Below are positions 20,207-33,097 of a DNA stretch of 64,000 nucleotides, piece after piece. Both the position numbers and the translations under genes were made by a program. Position 1 is the first letter of the stretch. Each line of letters starts with the position of its first letter. The DNA comes from Peronospora farinosa (lineage: Eukaryota > Oomycota > Peronosporomycetes > Peronosporales > Peronosporaceae): contig CANTFK010000809.1 in the NCBI GenBank assembly GCA_947646735.1, positions 62,001-126,000 of the forward strand, read 5' to 3'. Below the pieces are notes generated by a model, which was given only the letters and a program-made list of their open reading frames with translations, did no database searches and was not told the origin of the DNA.

Positions 20207-23129
20207 ATGGTCAAGTCCTATTTGCGCTATGAACGTTCCTATTCCTTTGGTGTAATAGCTTCTATTGAAGGCAATGTCATTTACGATGCCAGTGGTCGCT
20301 TTGCCATTGCTCCAGCCTTGCAAGATGTGGCTGTATGGAACGTCCGTCAGGGCAACAAAGTGCGTGATCTTCTAGCACCGGAAAGTGGCGGCGGTCAAGT
20401 GACAGCGCTAGCTCTGAGTCCTGACGGCAACGACGTGGCGTGTGGGTACTCAACAGGTGCTATTTGTGTGTTTAAACTGGCCAATGGGGCACTGGTGGTG
20501 ACACTGGACGGTCACAAAGGGGCAGTAGAGACACTGACATACCGTGCAGACGGTGCTGAGCTAGCGTCTGGTTCACGTGACACGGACGTGATTGTATGGG
20601 ACTTGGTGAGCCAGACGGGGCTTTTTCGACTTAAAGGACATAAAGATGCAGTGACAGCGCTGGTGTTCTTGACTCCTAGGACACTGGCTTCAAGTTCCAA
20701 GGACACGCTTGTAAAAGTGTGGGATCTAGAGACGCAGCATTGCGTACAGACGTGTGTCGGCCACAGGAACGAGGTGTGGTCACTGGCTGTCAATTTGAAG
20801 GGAGATCGGCTGTTAACGGGCGCGTCGGACAATCAATTACGTGTGTGGAGTGTACAACACCAGGATGAAGAAGAAGGAGAGACGGTGAAACTTCTAGGCT
20901 CTATTTACAGACAGAGCAATGAACGAGTAGCTAGAGTGGCTTATAGTCCTAACGGAGACCTGGTGGGTGTGCAGAATGCAGGTAAGACGGTGGAGATATA
21001 CCGTGTTCGTTCAGCGGACGAGATTAAGAAGAAACGCCAACGTCGTGAGAAGCGACAACGTGAGAAAAGTAAAAAGAGACAACAGCAGATTGAGGGAGCA
21101 GGAAGTAGCAAGAAACTTGTAATTCCTGAGGTGTCGGAAAAGGTGGAAGAGGACGCAGCTGACAATTCGGCTACGGACGAACTTGAGCTACTGTGTGTGG
21201 TGCGATCGTCTCACCGTGTAAAGTCGTTTGCTTTTTCTCCGGACGCGGCGAAGGACGGAACCACGTCGTTGATGCTTGGACTGCAGAACAACAGCATTGA
21301 GACGTACACATTGTCACCAAGTGTGACAACGCTCGAGGGCAGATATGGAAAGTCTCACGTACTTTCGTTGAGTGGACACCGATCCGATGTGCGTCAAGTG
21401 GCTATCAGTTCGGACGACCAGCTTATCTTGTCACTGTCGGGTTCTTCTGTGAAGATCTGGAATGCTCGCTCATTGCAGTGTATCCGCACGTTGAGCGATA
21501 GTCTGTCGCTCGCACTGTCGGCAGTGTTTGCACCAGGTAACATGCACGTTGTTGTGGGCACGAAGCTTGGTCATTTGCTTCTTTTTGACCTGAACTCAGG
21601 TGAGTGTATTTGGAAAGACGAGGAGGCTCACAACGGTGGCGCTGTGTGGTCCATCGACGTGCGTCCTGACGGACGTGGAATTGTTACTGGTGGTGCTGAC
21701 CAGCACGTAAACTTCTGGGACTTTGAGATGCATCGCCCTGATGATGCGGAGCCGAATAGCGGGCTGCGTATGGGGCTGTCGCATACCCGTATGCTCAAAA
21801 TGTCCGATGATGTGTTGTGCGTCCGCTTTAGCAACACGAAAGACGCCAAAAAGGTAGTAGTTGCGGTGGCTTTGTTAGACTGTACGGTGAAAGTGTTCCA
21901 TGATGACTCGCTGAAGTTCTTTGTAAGCCTGTATGGCCACAAGCTGCCAGTCATGTCGATGGATATTTCTTCAGACGATACCATGCTAGTGACGGCATCT
22001 GCTGACAAGAATGTGAAGCTGTGGGGGCTTGATTTCGGTGATTGTCACAAGTCGATCTTCGCACACCAGGACAGCATTATGTGCGTGCGTTTCGTGCGCA
22101 AGACGCACTACTTCTTTACTGCATCGAAAGACAAGTCAATCTGCTATTGGGATGGCGACCACTTCGAGCGGATTCTTAAGCTTGATCGCCAGCACTTTGG
22201 CGAAGTGTGGGGACTCGCAGTAAGTGGCGATGGCAGCTTCGTAGTGAGTTGTTCGCAGGACCGCTCGCTGTGCAAGTACATCCGCACGGAGGATCAAGTT
22301 TTCATTGAGGAAGAAAAAGAGAAAGAGATGGAGCAGCTCTTTGAAGATGAGCTGAGCAACAACAGCAACAACAAGAGACCTGCTCTGGGCAAGGAGAAGG
22401 GTGAAGATGACGAAAGGAACAAGGACAATTCAGCTTCGGCCGCTAAACGAACTATTGAGTCGGTTCGTGCTGGTGAGAGTGTGATGGAGGCCATTGACCT
22501 GGCTGAAACGGAGCTGCAAGCTATTGCAGACTTTGAGAGAGTACAGAAAAAAAATAAAGGAAGCTGCGGTCGCTCTAAAAAAGCGCAAGCAGGAGAAAGA
22601 GAAAGCTGCTAAGGAAGCGAAGGCCAATGCTTTGCCTGGGGTTGAAGACGAGAATGATGTTGATATGGAGGAAACTGGTAAGCTTAAGAAAGCATCGCGT
22701 CCGCCTAACATGCTGCTGTTGGGTTACTCGCCGCTCAAGTACGTGCTCCACACGCTGCGTCGGATCCGACCGCATGATATGGAGGAGGCACTTATCGTGT
22801 TGCCGTTTGACTATGTGGAGCGCCTGATCCGGTTGTTACTGCAGCTGATCTCGAGTCATTTAGAGCTGGAACTCTGCTGTCGCATTGTGCTATTCTTGCT
22901 CAGACTGCACAATTCGGCCATTTGTGCGCGTGTGGGTCTTTTCAATGAACTTGAGTTGCTGTGGCAGCGATTGCGCTCACAACTTGTGGAGAACAAGAGC
23001 CGCATTGGTTTCAACTTGGCCGGTCTCAAGTATTTAAAGCGAACAATTGACGAGGAGCGAACTGGTTTCGTTCAGCAGATTGCTGCCACATCCGGCCGAA
23101 CCAAGAAGAAGCGAAAGGTTGAAACGTAA
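20207..23129 (+). CDS. WDR3: WDR3/UTP12 (DIP2) small-subunit processome protein, split by a 1-nt frameshift
   Basis: U3 snoRNP protein needed for 18S rRNA processing in the nucleolus. About a dozen WD40 repeats in two propellers fill residues 1-720 (for example VWDLVSQTG, VWDLETQ, KLWGLDFGD), followed by a Lys/Glu-rich coiled coil and the Utp12 domain (PPNMLLLGYSPLKY to the end). The first frame runs 20,207-22,612; the tail is in another frame that extends to 23,129. Removing one A from the A8 run at 22,547-22,554 joins VQKK to IKEAAVALKK and gives about 973 residues, close to the family's usual 940. Start ATG 20,207 (MVKSYLRYERSYSFGV) matches the conserved family start. Probably a sequencing or assembly error, but an allele with a real break cannot be excluded. 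Confidence 0.93.
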
Positions 23130-23313
23130 TTTCAAGACCATCGCGATAGAATCTCTCACTCAAGGCAAGTAGTGGGTAATAGAGCACAAACACGAATGCA
23201 TGATACATAGATAACCCAGCGTAGCGTTGTTTACATACTCAACAAAGTCGACGAGGACTAACGTTATCAACTTCGAACCCATTTTCTTTCGTAATTGAAA
23301 CTCCGGGCTAGAA

Positions 23314-24262
23314 ATGAAGCGAGCAAGTGAGGTCAGCATTGAATCAATTGGCAAGAAACAATGCACGAGAAGCAATTCGTTCCCGTTCGACCACCAAGCC
23401 ATTGAAGCGTTCATCCGCGATGGATTTGTACTGCTTTCAAAAGCCTTTTCAACATCTACGGCTCAAAAGTGTCGGGAAGTGATTTGGCAACGACTGGCTC
23501 AGGATGGCATTACAAAAGACTCGTCGACGTGGGTAGAGAGACACGGCATACCAGGTCACGGGTGACAATGCAAACACAACGCAGCAATAGAGAAGACAGC
23601 ATGCTCATTGTTTATGTATGTTTTGGTTACAAACAGAGCTCTATACGGCGAAGGACGATATCGTGTGGAAAGACGTGATAACTCCACGTCTCAAACAAGC
23701 AGTGGATCAGCTCTGCGGCATCAACAAGTGGAAAGACTTTGGCCTTGGATGGTGGATAATCACATTCCCGGGTCAGGCAGAGCCGCCGTGGGAAGCGGCC
23801 GGCAAGTGGCACGTGGATGGTGCGACCTACCAGCATCATGTAGACAGTCAGGAATCTGGGCTGCTGGCGATTTTCCTCTTCTCCGATATCGGACCCGGTG
23901 AAGGAGGCACGGCGCTATCTGTGGGATCGCACAAGCGAATTGCAAGGATGCTGAAGAAAAATGAGCCACGTGGGATGAAAGGGGGTGCCGTGAGCTATCA
24001 GGCCCGACAGTTTCAGCGCCGAGAGGTTGTAGAGGTGAATGGCAAGGCCGGTGACGTGATGCTAGTGCATCCTTTCTTGCTGCATGCTCGAAGCAAGAAT
24101 CTGGGACAAAAGGGAGTAGAGTCTGTGCGCATCATGTGCAACCCGAACGTGCAGCTGCACCGCAAGATGAACTTGAACCGAGCGGATGGAGACTTTAGCC
24201 CTGTAGAGCAGGCAGTGGTTGACGCATTGCAGGAACAAGCAATGGGTTGTGAGTACGAATGA
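23314..24262 (+). CDS. Phytanoyl-CoA dioxygenase-like (PhyH) 2-oxoglutarate/Fe oxygenase
   Basis: Two exons, 23,314-23,554 and 23,637-24,262, with an 82-bp GT-AG intron that restores GIPELYTAKDD; product 288 residues. The iron-binding HxD is in KWHVDGATY (about residue 137) and the distal His in LVHPFLLHA (about 224), with conserved GEGGTALSVGSHK between them. Such enzymes hydroxylate small molecules or lipids; the substrate is not evident, and several oomycete members are unlinked to phytanic acid. No peroxisomal targeting tail (it ends CEYE), suggesting a cytosolic protein. It lies 184 bp behind WDR3 on the same strand. Confidence 0.9.
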
Positions 24263-25416
24263 CACAATCAGATGGAAGTGTCCGACTCGGGCCGCAATGT
24301 GCCCTTCCTTACGCTTGCAAGTAAACAGTTGAGCCATGTGGAATCTCTCCTGGGTTGGCTTGAATTCGCACAGCTGTAGCGGTTTGTACGACTTGTTGCA
24401 TCGAATTGGCTGCACTGTTCAATATACTGTGAGAGGTGCAGGTGAACATCCATCACCACATTAAGTGCTCGATCCAGATTGAATGTTTGTGCGGCGTTCT
24501 CTTGAGTAGAACCTGCTGGACTCTCTACTGTCCACGTCATTGAATCTATCGGTGGAAGTCTCCACGCTACGAGCTATAAAAACTGCATACCGCAACGAGA
24601 GCCGTTCTTGTGAGTGATGAGTCCTTCCCAGATTACCCCCTATGTTTTCAAATCCATGGATGTGATCTATCATTCAGTGCATGTTTGTCCGGCCCCGTGA
24701 CTCATTGTCATTGTTAGTAGCACCTCCTCGTAGGAAGAGCTGTTCTCTTTATTCTGCATCTCTTGATTAGCAAAATAGTTGTTCCGACGGTCCCATTCGC
24801 CTCGAAGACACCGAGCGAGAGCTCAAAACGTCTTCCTGCTGTAACTAGAAGAATAGTCATTCAGCTAGTGATCGTCAGTCATGCGAGACTCTGAGACTTT
24901 GTCATGTACCACGACGTTGAATTATACCCGTTGGTCTACATGGTTACGACAGACGAAAGCTTACTAGGGTCAAGACGCTCACAAGGACGTGCAACGCAAC
25001 AAAGAAATGATCAAGAGATTGTGCACTCAACATGGCCACCTACCTATGCAGACCATCTCTTGTAGTCGAACCACTTGTCGGGTGACAGTGCTCAAGCCAC
25101 GTCCAAGTGACCCCAACTTCCTTTTGCTGGATCTTCTCCTCTTGAATGGTCCGTATCACTCTTAGTGCTGCTGCTACTGCAGCTAGTAGATCTTCATAAA
25201 CCCAAGCTTCATTGTGTGTGAGAATGCTATCGTGCCATTGCGTTCTCTTTCGGTAATAGTTGGACTGCCTGCGTCCGCTTCCCATCTCGACGATCTCTTG
25301 ACGTCAACCGCTGCTTCTTCTCTCGACTGGAGCCAGTAGAATGTAGAACGAACTTGACTGTCAAGGCACAACGCAATCAGTCTGCGAGAGAACAAGAACC
25401 ACCTAAATTGTAGACA
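24263..25416. other. Intergenic, no supported gene
   Basis: About 1.15 kb. Several minus-strand frames of 70-114 residues overlap each other but none has family features. Holds the promoter of the following gene. Confidence 0.5.
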
Positions 25417-27534
25417 ATGAACGGCGCCGGTGATGGTCCACAGCGTCGCTACGTGCGCCCCAGTGATCGACGTCTGGCTGAAGTGGCTGCTCAAGCTGCA
25501 GCTCAAATTGACCTCAACACACTGCAATATCGACGTTCGGTAGCTGCCGGCGTTACGACCGAGCGCTCCAGGGACGGCGCTGTCGTTACTGCAACAAGTG
25601 TCATTGAGTGTTCACTTGCAGAGATGCGTGGTCTATTGGCGGCACCCACGAACGATCATTATGCCTGCGTGATGCGAGAACTTGTCGGTCAGGACTTTAT
25701 CTATGGATCTATCGTGCACCATGCCGAGGAGATCAAGACGTACAATGTGACGGTCCGGACGGCGACGTTCTTGAAACGCCACATGCTGGCACGCAATGAG
25801 CAATGGTGTTACGTCAGTGCTGTCAAGACGCTTCAAGCTCTCGGTAACAATGATGTTGACGGGTTCACGATCGAACTTGCGTCGCTGGATCCGGATGATG
25901 TGTTTAATGGCAAGGCTCAAGCTGCCAGTGTGATCAACATCCGGGGCCTCTCGATTCTCTTTCTCGTCACTGCTGAACCAGGCAGGATTATGAAGGGGGG
26001 AAGAACGAAGCGAGCTGTCCGGGTCACTTTTTGTGCACATGTTGCGACTATCGGTTCAAGCAGACCCTCACGCTTTCGGTGGCTCAACTTAGCGAGGAAT
26101 CGCGAAAAAGCCGACGATGCGTCAAATGGAGCTGTGCTATCACGAGTCGTGCAGCTTGCGCAAGTACCAAAGCAGCTTCCGGTTGCAGTGCGTCGACGTC
26201 GACTGGACGCACAAGTACTTGCCGATTTGCGAAAGGTACAGCCCAGTAACTCTCGTTGCGCATGCTGCACGCGCCGGGTTGGTGTTATGAGAACTATCTT
26301 CAGTGCATCAAAGGGAAAATCGTCGTCGCGAGGTTCCAAGCGCTGCCAATTGTGCGGGTTTCTTGTCTGTGCTCGTTGTGTCTGCACGGTCGGCACGGGC
26401 TCCATGTCGAGTGAAACGTCCGAGCCTTCCACAACCGGTGTCAAGCACAGCCAAGCCGTGCATCTTTGTGAACACTGCATGCAGCGTGTAGATGACGCTG
26501 ACTATGACAGCTACTGTGCTTCAAATAACAGTTTGTCGCCTTTGGCTATCCAGCCTGATAGTCCTGATACAGAGCCGGTCAGCGCGGCGATCGCACGTGC
26601 ACTTTGCCAAACGCTTGGGAACGCTTCTCAAGAAGAAAAACCTGTAGTCATCCGAGTTATCAAGCACCTCCTTAGTCCGAAACAGGAAAGAGAACCCAGC
26701 AAATTCCGTGCTGACTCGGTCGAATTGGCCAAGAGCTTGACCCACTTGGCGAAGAAACAAGGATTGTCGAAAGAAATACCCAAACCAAAGACGAAGCAAG
26801 GTCCTAAAGTCATGTCTTACGGTTCATCAAGTCCGGAAGATAAGAGCGTTCCCCCGGTAGCAGGCACCTCAGGACGTCAATATGTGCTGCAGTATGCTGA
26901 CCTGTGCGAAGACAATGCTGCGGAAGATGCCGAGGATACCGAAGACACTGAAGGTGCTGAAGACACTGAAGAATTCAAAAACGGTGATGTGGTCAGCAAT
27001 CTGGCGCGCCATCCCGTACCAACTGACGAAGCCCACCGACTGCAATGGGTTGACAAGCATCGCAACATTGTTTCATGTATCATGGGTCTTCCGGAACTGC
27101 ATCTACTGTGCGATCTCGCTCGTGGGGCTCTCAAATGTGATGATGCGCTGGTTTCGATTATCGGACACAACGCGGTGCACGTGGTGGCGTCCACCAACCC
27201 TGCTTGGCAAGGGTCGCGGATTCCTCGTGACCAATCGATGTGTTGTCACGCCATCATGACTGGAGCACCACTTCTTGTTCGTTTCCCCGAAGCTGACATA
27301 CGCTTTCATTCGATGGACATTGTGCGTAGCGGAATACGTTTTTATTTCGGCTTTCCGGTAATGATCATGTACGGCGATGGTGGACGTTCATTTGCCGTCG
27401 GGACGTTCTGTTGTGTCAACGCTGGCACAACTCGCGAGGTATCGGAATCCCAGTACGCGTTCGTCGCTACTCTCGCCGAAGGTGTGGCGCGTGTCATGGA
27501 GAAGTTTGCTGAAGAGCTAGATGAAAGCTGTTAA
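25417..27534 (+). CDS. START/FYVE-like/GAF domain protein, copy 2
   Basis: 705 residues, single exon. Same layout as the gene at 17,773: START-like region (about residues 60-250, with NEQWCY as in copy 1), a FYVE-like finger (about 285-370; CACCTRR, RCQLCGFLVCARC, LCEHCMQRV), an acidic stretch of Glu-Asp repeats (about 505-525), and a C-terminal GAF domain (about 550-695; SIIGHNAVHVVAS, PRDQSMCCHAIMTGAP, FYFGFPV, VGTFCCV). Similarity to copy 1 is clear but distant. The finger contains a 15-20 residue Ser/Lys insert between its first and second Cys pairs and again lacks WxxD and RRHHC. Likely a membrane- or lipid-linked regulator; partners unknown. It converges on MON2 with about 200 bp between. 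Confidence 0.87.
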   Translation: MNGAGDGPQRRYVRPSDRRLAEVAAQAAAQIDLNTLQYRRSVAAGVTTERSRDGAVVTATSVIECSLAEMRGLLAAPTNDHYACVMRELVGQDFIYGSIVHHAEEIKTYNVTVRTATFLKRHMLARNEQWCYVSAVKTLQALGNNDVDGFTIELASLDPDDVFNGKAQAASVINIRGLSILFLVTAEPGRIMKGGRTKRAVRVTFCAHVATIGSSRPSRFRWLNLARNREKADDASNGAVLSRVVQLAQVPKQLPVAVRRRRLDAQVLADLRKVQPSNSRCACCTRRVGVMRTIFSASKGKSSSRGSKRCQLCGFLVCARCVCTVGTGSMSSETSEPSTTGVKHSQAVHLCEHCMQRVDDADYDSYCASNNSLSPLAIQPDSPDTEPVSAAIARALCQTLGNASQEEKPVVIRVIKHLLSPKQEREPSKFRADSVELAKSLTHLAKKQGLSKEIPKPKTKQGPKVMSYGSSSPEDKSVPPVAGTSGRQYVLQYADLCEDNAAEDAEDTEDTEGAEDTEEFKNGDVVSNLARHPVPTDEAHRLQWVDKHRNIVSCIMGLPELHLLCDLARGALKCDDALVSIIGHNAVHVVASTNPAWQGSRIPRDQSMCCHAIMTGAPLLVRFPEADIRFHSMDIVRSGIRFYFGFPVMIMYGDGGRSFAVGTFCCVNAGTTREVSESQYAFVATLAEGVARVMEKFAEELDESC

Positions 27535-27738
27535 AATTGTTAATACAATAACACCGGCGAAGTTCCGGTTCCTGTAGCATTTTGCACTCGCATAATCAAC
27601 TGTCGCGTTTGTAATACCGGTCAAGCAGATCATCGTCAAACAAACAGCCAACCTCGATCTCACCGTAATTCGTAATAGCATCCGTACACAACAGATTGTA
27701 GTATGAACACTTATCTTTGGCTGTCAGCATTGGCAGCT

Positions 27739-30700
27739 CTAATGAGACTGACGCTCCCAATCACCCATGAGCTCTAGGCAGAATTCGTGAAGTCGGCCAC
27801 TCAGTAGCAACCGCTGCACAAGCTGGCGCACCTCTAAACTACTAGACGAGATGCAACCACACAGCGCTGGATACATCTCCATGATACTACGCGGCTGCAA
27901 GTCCACCTCCAACGCACTTTTCAGAAACACAACCACCCTCTCACGGGCAGCGACGACCTGAATGTCTTCCTGAATGTCGCCCCCAGAAAGTGCTGGAATT
28001 GACGACAATGCTTGAGCCGACATGTCTGGAGACTGCGGTTTTGAGAGGGTAGAACTGTCTAAATCAGCAAAGCGCACCAAGGCTTTGTTGCAGCACGCAA
28101 CAAGTCGGGCACGTGCGAACAATGTCAGCTCTTTGTCTGCCATTTGGATACACATCGTAGCCAATTGCCGCACATAGCACCGAATAATAGACTTGTTGTG
28201 CTCCATCGCATCCATACCGGAGCACAGCACTGCTATCAAATCGCCAATAAAGGCATTGTACTGGTGTCCGGCTTGAGACTTGATGTCGCTGCCATCGCTA
28301 AGCAGTGCGATGGTGCTGTCCACCGCGCACTCTAGCACACTCAGCACCAACACCTCGTCCTCTTCTGACTGCACACATGATGGGAATTTACCCCTACTTG
28401 GCTGGACAAAACCTACGATGATTTCAAGCAAGGGTCTCCAACAAGCTTCAGCCAACCGGACAGCCACGAGCCCATTTGAGGTAACGACCAAAAGGACACG
28501 CAAAGCGTGCTTCCACAACTGCGTCGCAGCTTTCTGCGCTGCCGTCATTGGCTTGTCAGGAGACGGGGATGGGCTTGATTCCGGCGTAGTGTGGCTCGCA
28601 TCGAACTTCAAGAATGGCTGGATGCAAAAGAGAACCGACAAAAAACGTTTCTCCTTGGCTTCCTTTGATACGCTAGCATACAGCTTCGCCAATGAAGTTA
28701 GTGCGTGGCGGGTGAAGAAAACAAGATCCTTAGCCGACGATTGTGTCACATACCCCACAAGGTGATCTAACGTTTTTGTGTGAACTTCCGGGTGAGACGC
28801 AAATGAGTCACACTCTTCAAATGCGTTTAGCACGCGTGACTGTAAGCTGTTTGTCGTGATGTTCGTGATCGCCTTAGTGACTGCTCCATGGCCAATTGTA
28901 GGCGTACCAAGCACATGACGGGAGATCAGTGCTGCAAATAAATCCAGCATCTTATCCACGTTGCGCACATCCTTAAATTCGTACTCTTTTGCCTGCGTAT
29001 ATAGCGTCACCAAAACCGACACCACTGCGCTCCCAATTTCCTGTTCCTCGTCTTCTTTCCAGGGAAGGGCAGGATTCTCGTCCTTTTCAGCAGCAGTTTG
29101 CCTCTCGTCGCACAGGCGCAATAGTTGACAGAATGCTTCCTCCCAAAGTGCAGGATCCCGAAACACTGGGGCGGAGGTAGCACGCCGCAAAGTCGGAGAA
29201 GTTGATATGGTAGACGTTGGTGTTGACGAAGAAACAAGAGCACCCCCGACAACGCGCATGCCAACTCCAGCGCGAATAGGCTGCGACTGCGTGATGTGAT
29301 CAAAATCTCCTGCTGATGAGATTTGTAATAGCGTTTGGAGTGTTTTGACAGCCGCAAGCACGACTTCTTTAGGCATTCCAAAAGCAGCATTCAGCGCTAC
29401 ATGCTGAAGTAGTGCTCTCCATATGGAGACATACCACGACGTGTGCTGCAACAAGTAGTGCCAGTTGGTCTCCAACACGCGACTAATTCCAGTCAGCATA
29501 AGCACCCGAGACTCGTTCCACTGTTTCTCAGCGTTATCGCGTGAATGATGAAGCATGTAGTTGGCAGAAGCCTTAGACTCATCCTTTTCAAGCGAGCGCG
29601 AGCTCTTCCTTTTCTGAGTCTCGCACAATTTGGCAGCAAGCGGCAGAACCGTCGAGTCCATAAAGAGTTGCCACTCACATAGTTTAAACTGAGCACCGTA
29701 CGTAACTGCTGTTCCAAAAAGGGTGTTAATCGCACTGTTCCGCACCTCTGCTCGGTCGTTCAACGCTACGTAGCTGAATTCAGCAAAAATATACTCCCAC
29801 TGGCTTTGTTTTCGCTGACCGAGATCGGCATCTTGTCGCGCCTTCTGCTTACCGATCACGTCGGCCACGCTCCAAAGCTCGTTCACAGCCGTAAGACTAA
29901 TGTTGACATCCTTAGCACGACTGCCAAAACGACCAATGCACTTGATGCAACCTGGGAGGTAACAGCTGGGAATTGACACGACCAAATCGTCAACGATGAG
30001 GCGCAAACATTTGAAAGCGAGCACCTGCGTCTTTCCGTCTCCGGCCTCACAAGCTTCCTGCACTGCAGCTAATATCAGCGGCCAGCCACTGCTGATAAGG
30101 TGACCACAGGTGCTGAGCATTTCAAGCATGCCAGTCAATGCGCGGTCTTTCATGCCTGAGCGTGCTAACACCAGCAAAGGCATAAACAGTTCTTGTTGAT
30201 TAAACACCTGCGGAGACGCAAGGTTTTCTTCGTTTCTGACAGCATCACGATTTTCCATTGTCGGCTTTGCGGTGGGTGATGCACTGTTGACGATATGTTG
30301 CAGTGCATTTTGCATGAGTTGCAGGATACTGTCCGTCGTGAAGACCTGGAATTGGCCAAGCTGGGGGAATTTGGCTGCCGTTAGCGGAGCCTGGGGCACA
30401 AACGTACTCATAAGGACTAGTTCACGCATAACCTCCTCGAAGCACCGCTTACTACTTGACGCTAACTGGGTCAGCATACGCAAAGCAAAATATGGCATGA
30501 AAGTACCTGACCCAGTGAGACCAACACCTAAGTAGCTTTGGTAGGTTCTCATAAGGTGATAGCTTGCGGGACTAGACACATCGCCATCATCGACTATTGT
30601 CCAGTCGTCGCAGGATGACACTATGCTAGCAGATTCAGAAGTCGACCCAGAATCTCTGTTCGGCAGTGGGAGACCAACTTGATCCCAAGAAACCCTTTGA

Positions 30701-33097
30701 ACTGCAGCTAACAGCTTACGCAGTGCACCACTGCTCAGCTTGAGCGCATTACGAAAAAAGTCCACAATCGAATTACTCAGCATCGCCAGCTGCTGCTCCA
30801 CGTCTTCGTTTTCAACTCGGAAAGCGCTGATCCGATAGCTTTTAGTTGGCAGTTTTTGCTGCCCGTTCTTCAGCTTCGGATCCGTAAGACCCACAACAAT
30901 CTCAAAGCCCTCCAGTAACACGCACCACTCGATCTGCGAAAGCTCTTCACACATTACGTGTGCAGCACCGAAAAGTGCCTTCATCGCATGCACCTCGCGC
31001 CAGCTAATTATCACGAGACAGCTTTTGCCATCTTCCGCCACTGATTCATCTTGATAATCGGTAGATCCACCGCCACCAAAGCTAGTCGTTGAATTAGATA
31101 CCTTTGAGTTTCCTCGAATACTATCCGGCAACGGAAAGCAAAAGCCGCATAAGGCTTGTAAGCAAGTAACAACTACCTCACCCATCGGCTTACACCATGT
31201 ATCCCTTGCAATTTGACTCTGCATGTTTGCTCGAAGCCGCGACGCAATCGTAGCCAGCACATGGTATGACTTGAGAGACATGGTGACGAGGTCCATTTCG
31301 CGGCAGTGCCGCATCACGCAGTTCATGGACTGAACTACTGCAGGGGCTACTACTGCAACGCATGCCTTAGCAAGCTTCTCACACTCTCTCTCATTGTCGG
31401 TGGATCTTGATAACTCAAAAACTGAAGCTGCCATATTGCACTGACACGAAGCCGCAACACGGACAGCAATGTAAAATTGCTGGAGCATGGGCGTTTCTTG
31501 CTCGTTCAGCAGCTCGAGACCCGAGCGAGGTACAGCGGCATCCGGACCTTGAGGCCTAAAATCTAATGGAGGTGACGTCATGATTACAGAAGATGTGGTG
31601 CGAGTAATTGCAACCAGGACCCCATTAGGATAGCTCACCATCGCAGCAATCGTGTCAGGCTCCAAACACACACGATTCATGACTTCCAGTGATAGCAGAA
31701 CTGGCCATGTGACGAAATTGATGCCTCCTCCAGCAGAGCCAGTTGTGCTGGAAGCACTAGTGTTTGATAAACTCGAGTGGGTCAAAAAGTTTTTGGCGTC
31801 CTTGAAATTGGCAATTGCATTTGCCGCATATACTTTTGCGTCAGGTAATTTGGACGGTGTGGGTGCTGCTTTCGAGGTATCTGGAGTTGTGTACGTTCCG
31901 GTGGCGATGGTTTCCAGCAGTGCGTGCACAATCATCGCACACTCGGACTCAAAACAATCAGCAAAATGGCACAATAGGGTGCTCGCAAGCCGCATGCCGC
32001 GAACAAGCAGCGGGAAGAACGGGCCCGCTGCACCGTTCGTATTGCTGCTAGTTATTGACGTGTTTGCCGGCCCCGTGATACCTGAACCGGCAGACCCGCC
32101 ATACTTATCATTACAACCCATCTCGAGTACGAATTGTACCAAAGGAATCATTTGATGCTTTAACATCGCCTTGAATTCGATATCAAGTCGAAAAAGCCCG
32201 TAATGAGATGCCAAGACTGTCTCCAGTAATTCCACACCCAATGCAGCACTCATTGGCGACGTCGCTGTGCGTTTTAACCACATGCCGTTCTCTTCTCGAC
32301 TCATGAAACACAATTCCTGGAACAACAGCACTCCAACATGTTTTGCCTCTGGATTTGAATCCACTTTTCCAAATACCAATGACACCAATTGTCGAATTGT
32401 CATGGCTGCTGTATTTCCCACGACAGAACTAGCACTGCTACTAGCTGCATGCAGATGCAAACAGATCCAAACGGCCTGCATCACCATATCTTCATTCCCC
32501 ACCAGCACGTTTTCTGTGTTTTTTTCGAATAAAACCCACAAAAAACCCAGTTAACAAAATCTTTCATCCAACAAAACAAAACACCAAAAAACACAATCCG
32601 TCCTAACCGCGAGCCTGACCGTCCTGTAGGATCCTAACCCGTGTCAAAGGTCTCCCTGACCCTTTTTTTGTTTCCTCGTACGCCAATGTCATTAACTGAA
32701 GTAACGTCTGAAGTAACTTGACCTGTACATCAACCTGGGTGTTTTTCTCGGCCTGAATCTGTAGGACTCGTAGGATACTTCCCACACTAGCAGGTTCAAT
32801 AGCATCCCAGCTCACAAGACGTTGGATACTGGCCAATGCAAGCACTAGGATCTTTTGTGATGCATTTGTGTGATTGCAGGCCAATAAAAAAGGCCGTAGG
32901 ACGCTCTCACTCTGAAACATCACATGTCCTGGACCTGGCGCACGTCCTTCGACACGCAGTAGCGCCGCATACTGCTGCTGTAAAGCCGGTAGCGTCTCCA
33001 ATGCGCGATTTACTGCTTCCTTTACAACCGGGTACTTACGTTTAGCTTCCGATCGTAACGCATGGAGATCAGCGGCGAGCTGCCGTAGGAAATCCAT
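27739..33097 (-). CDS. MON2: MON2-like Golgi/endosome trafficking scaffold
   Basis: MON2 is a large HEAT/armadillo protein related to Sec7 Arf-GEFs but without the Sec7 domain; it works with DOP1 and flippases in endosome-to-Golgi traffic. Two exons: 33,097 to about 32,620 (or 32,608; two possible donors keep frame) and 32,513-27,739. About 1750 residues, near the usual 1700. Seen: the N-terminal DCB-type region (FLRQLAADLHALRSEAKRK, SIQRLVSWDAI, KLLQTLLQLM), NNTAA-like GNTAAMTIRQLVS just after the intron, the central LHHSRDNAEKQWNESRVLML block, and the C-terminal YPALCGCISSSS segment. Start ATG 33,097 gives MDFLRQL. The intron acceptor is CACAG at 32,514. No break found in the long second exon. 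Confidence 0.93.

Noticed and set aside
25917..26480. Minus-strand frame of 187 codons under FYVE-like copy 2
   Set aside because: Fully inside a well-supported gene on the other strand; composition is Arg/Ser/Thr-rich without motifs.
31652..32155. Plus-strand frames inside MON2
   Set aside because: Shadow of the long MON2 exon.
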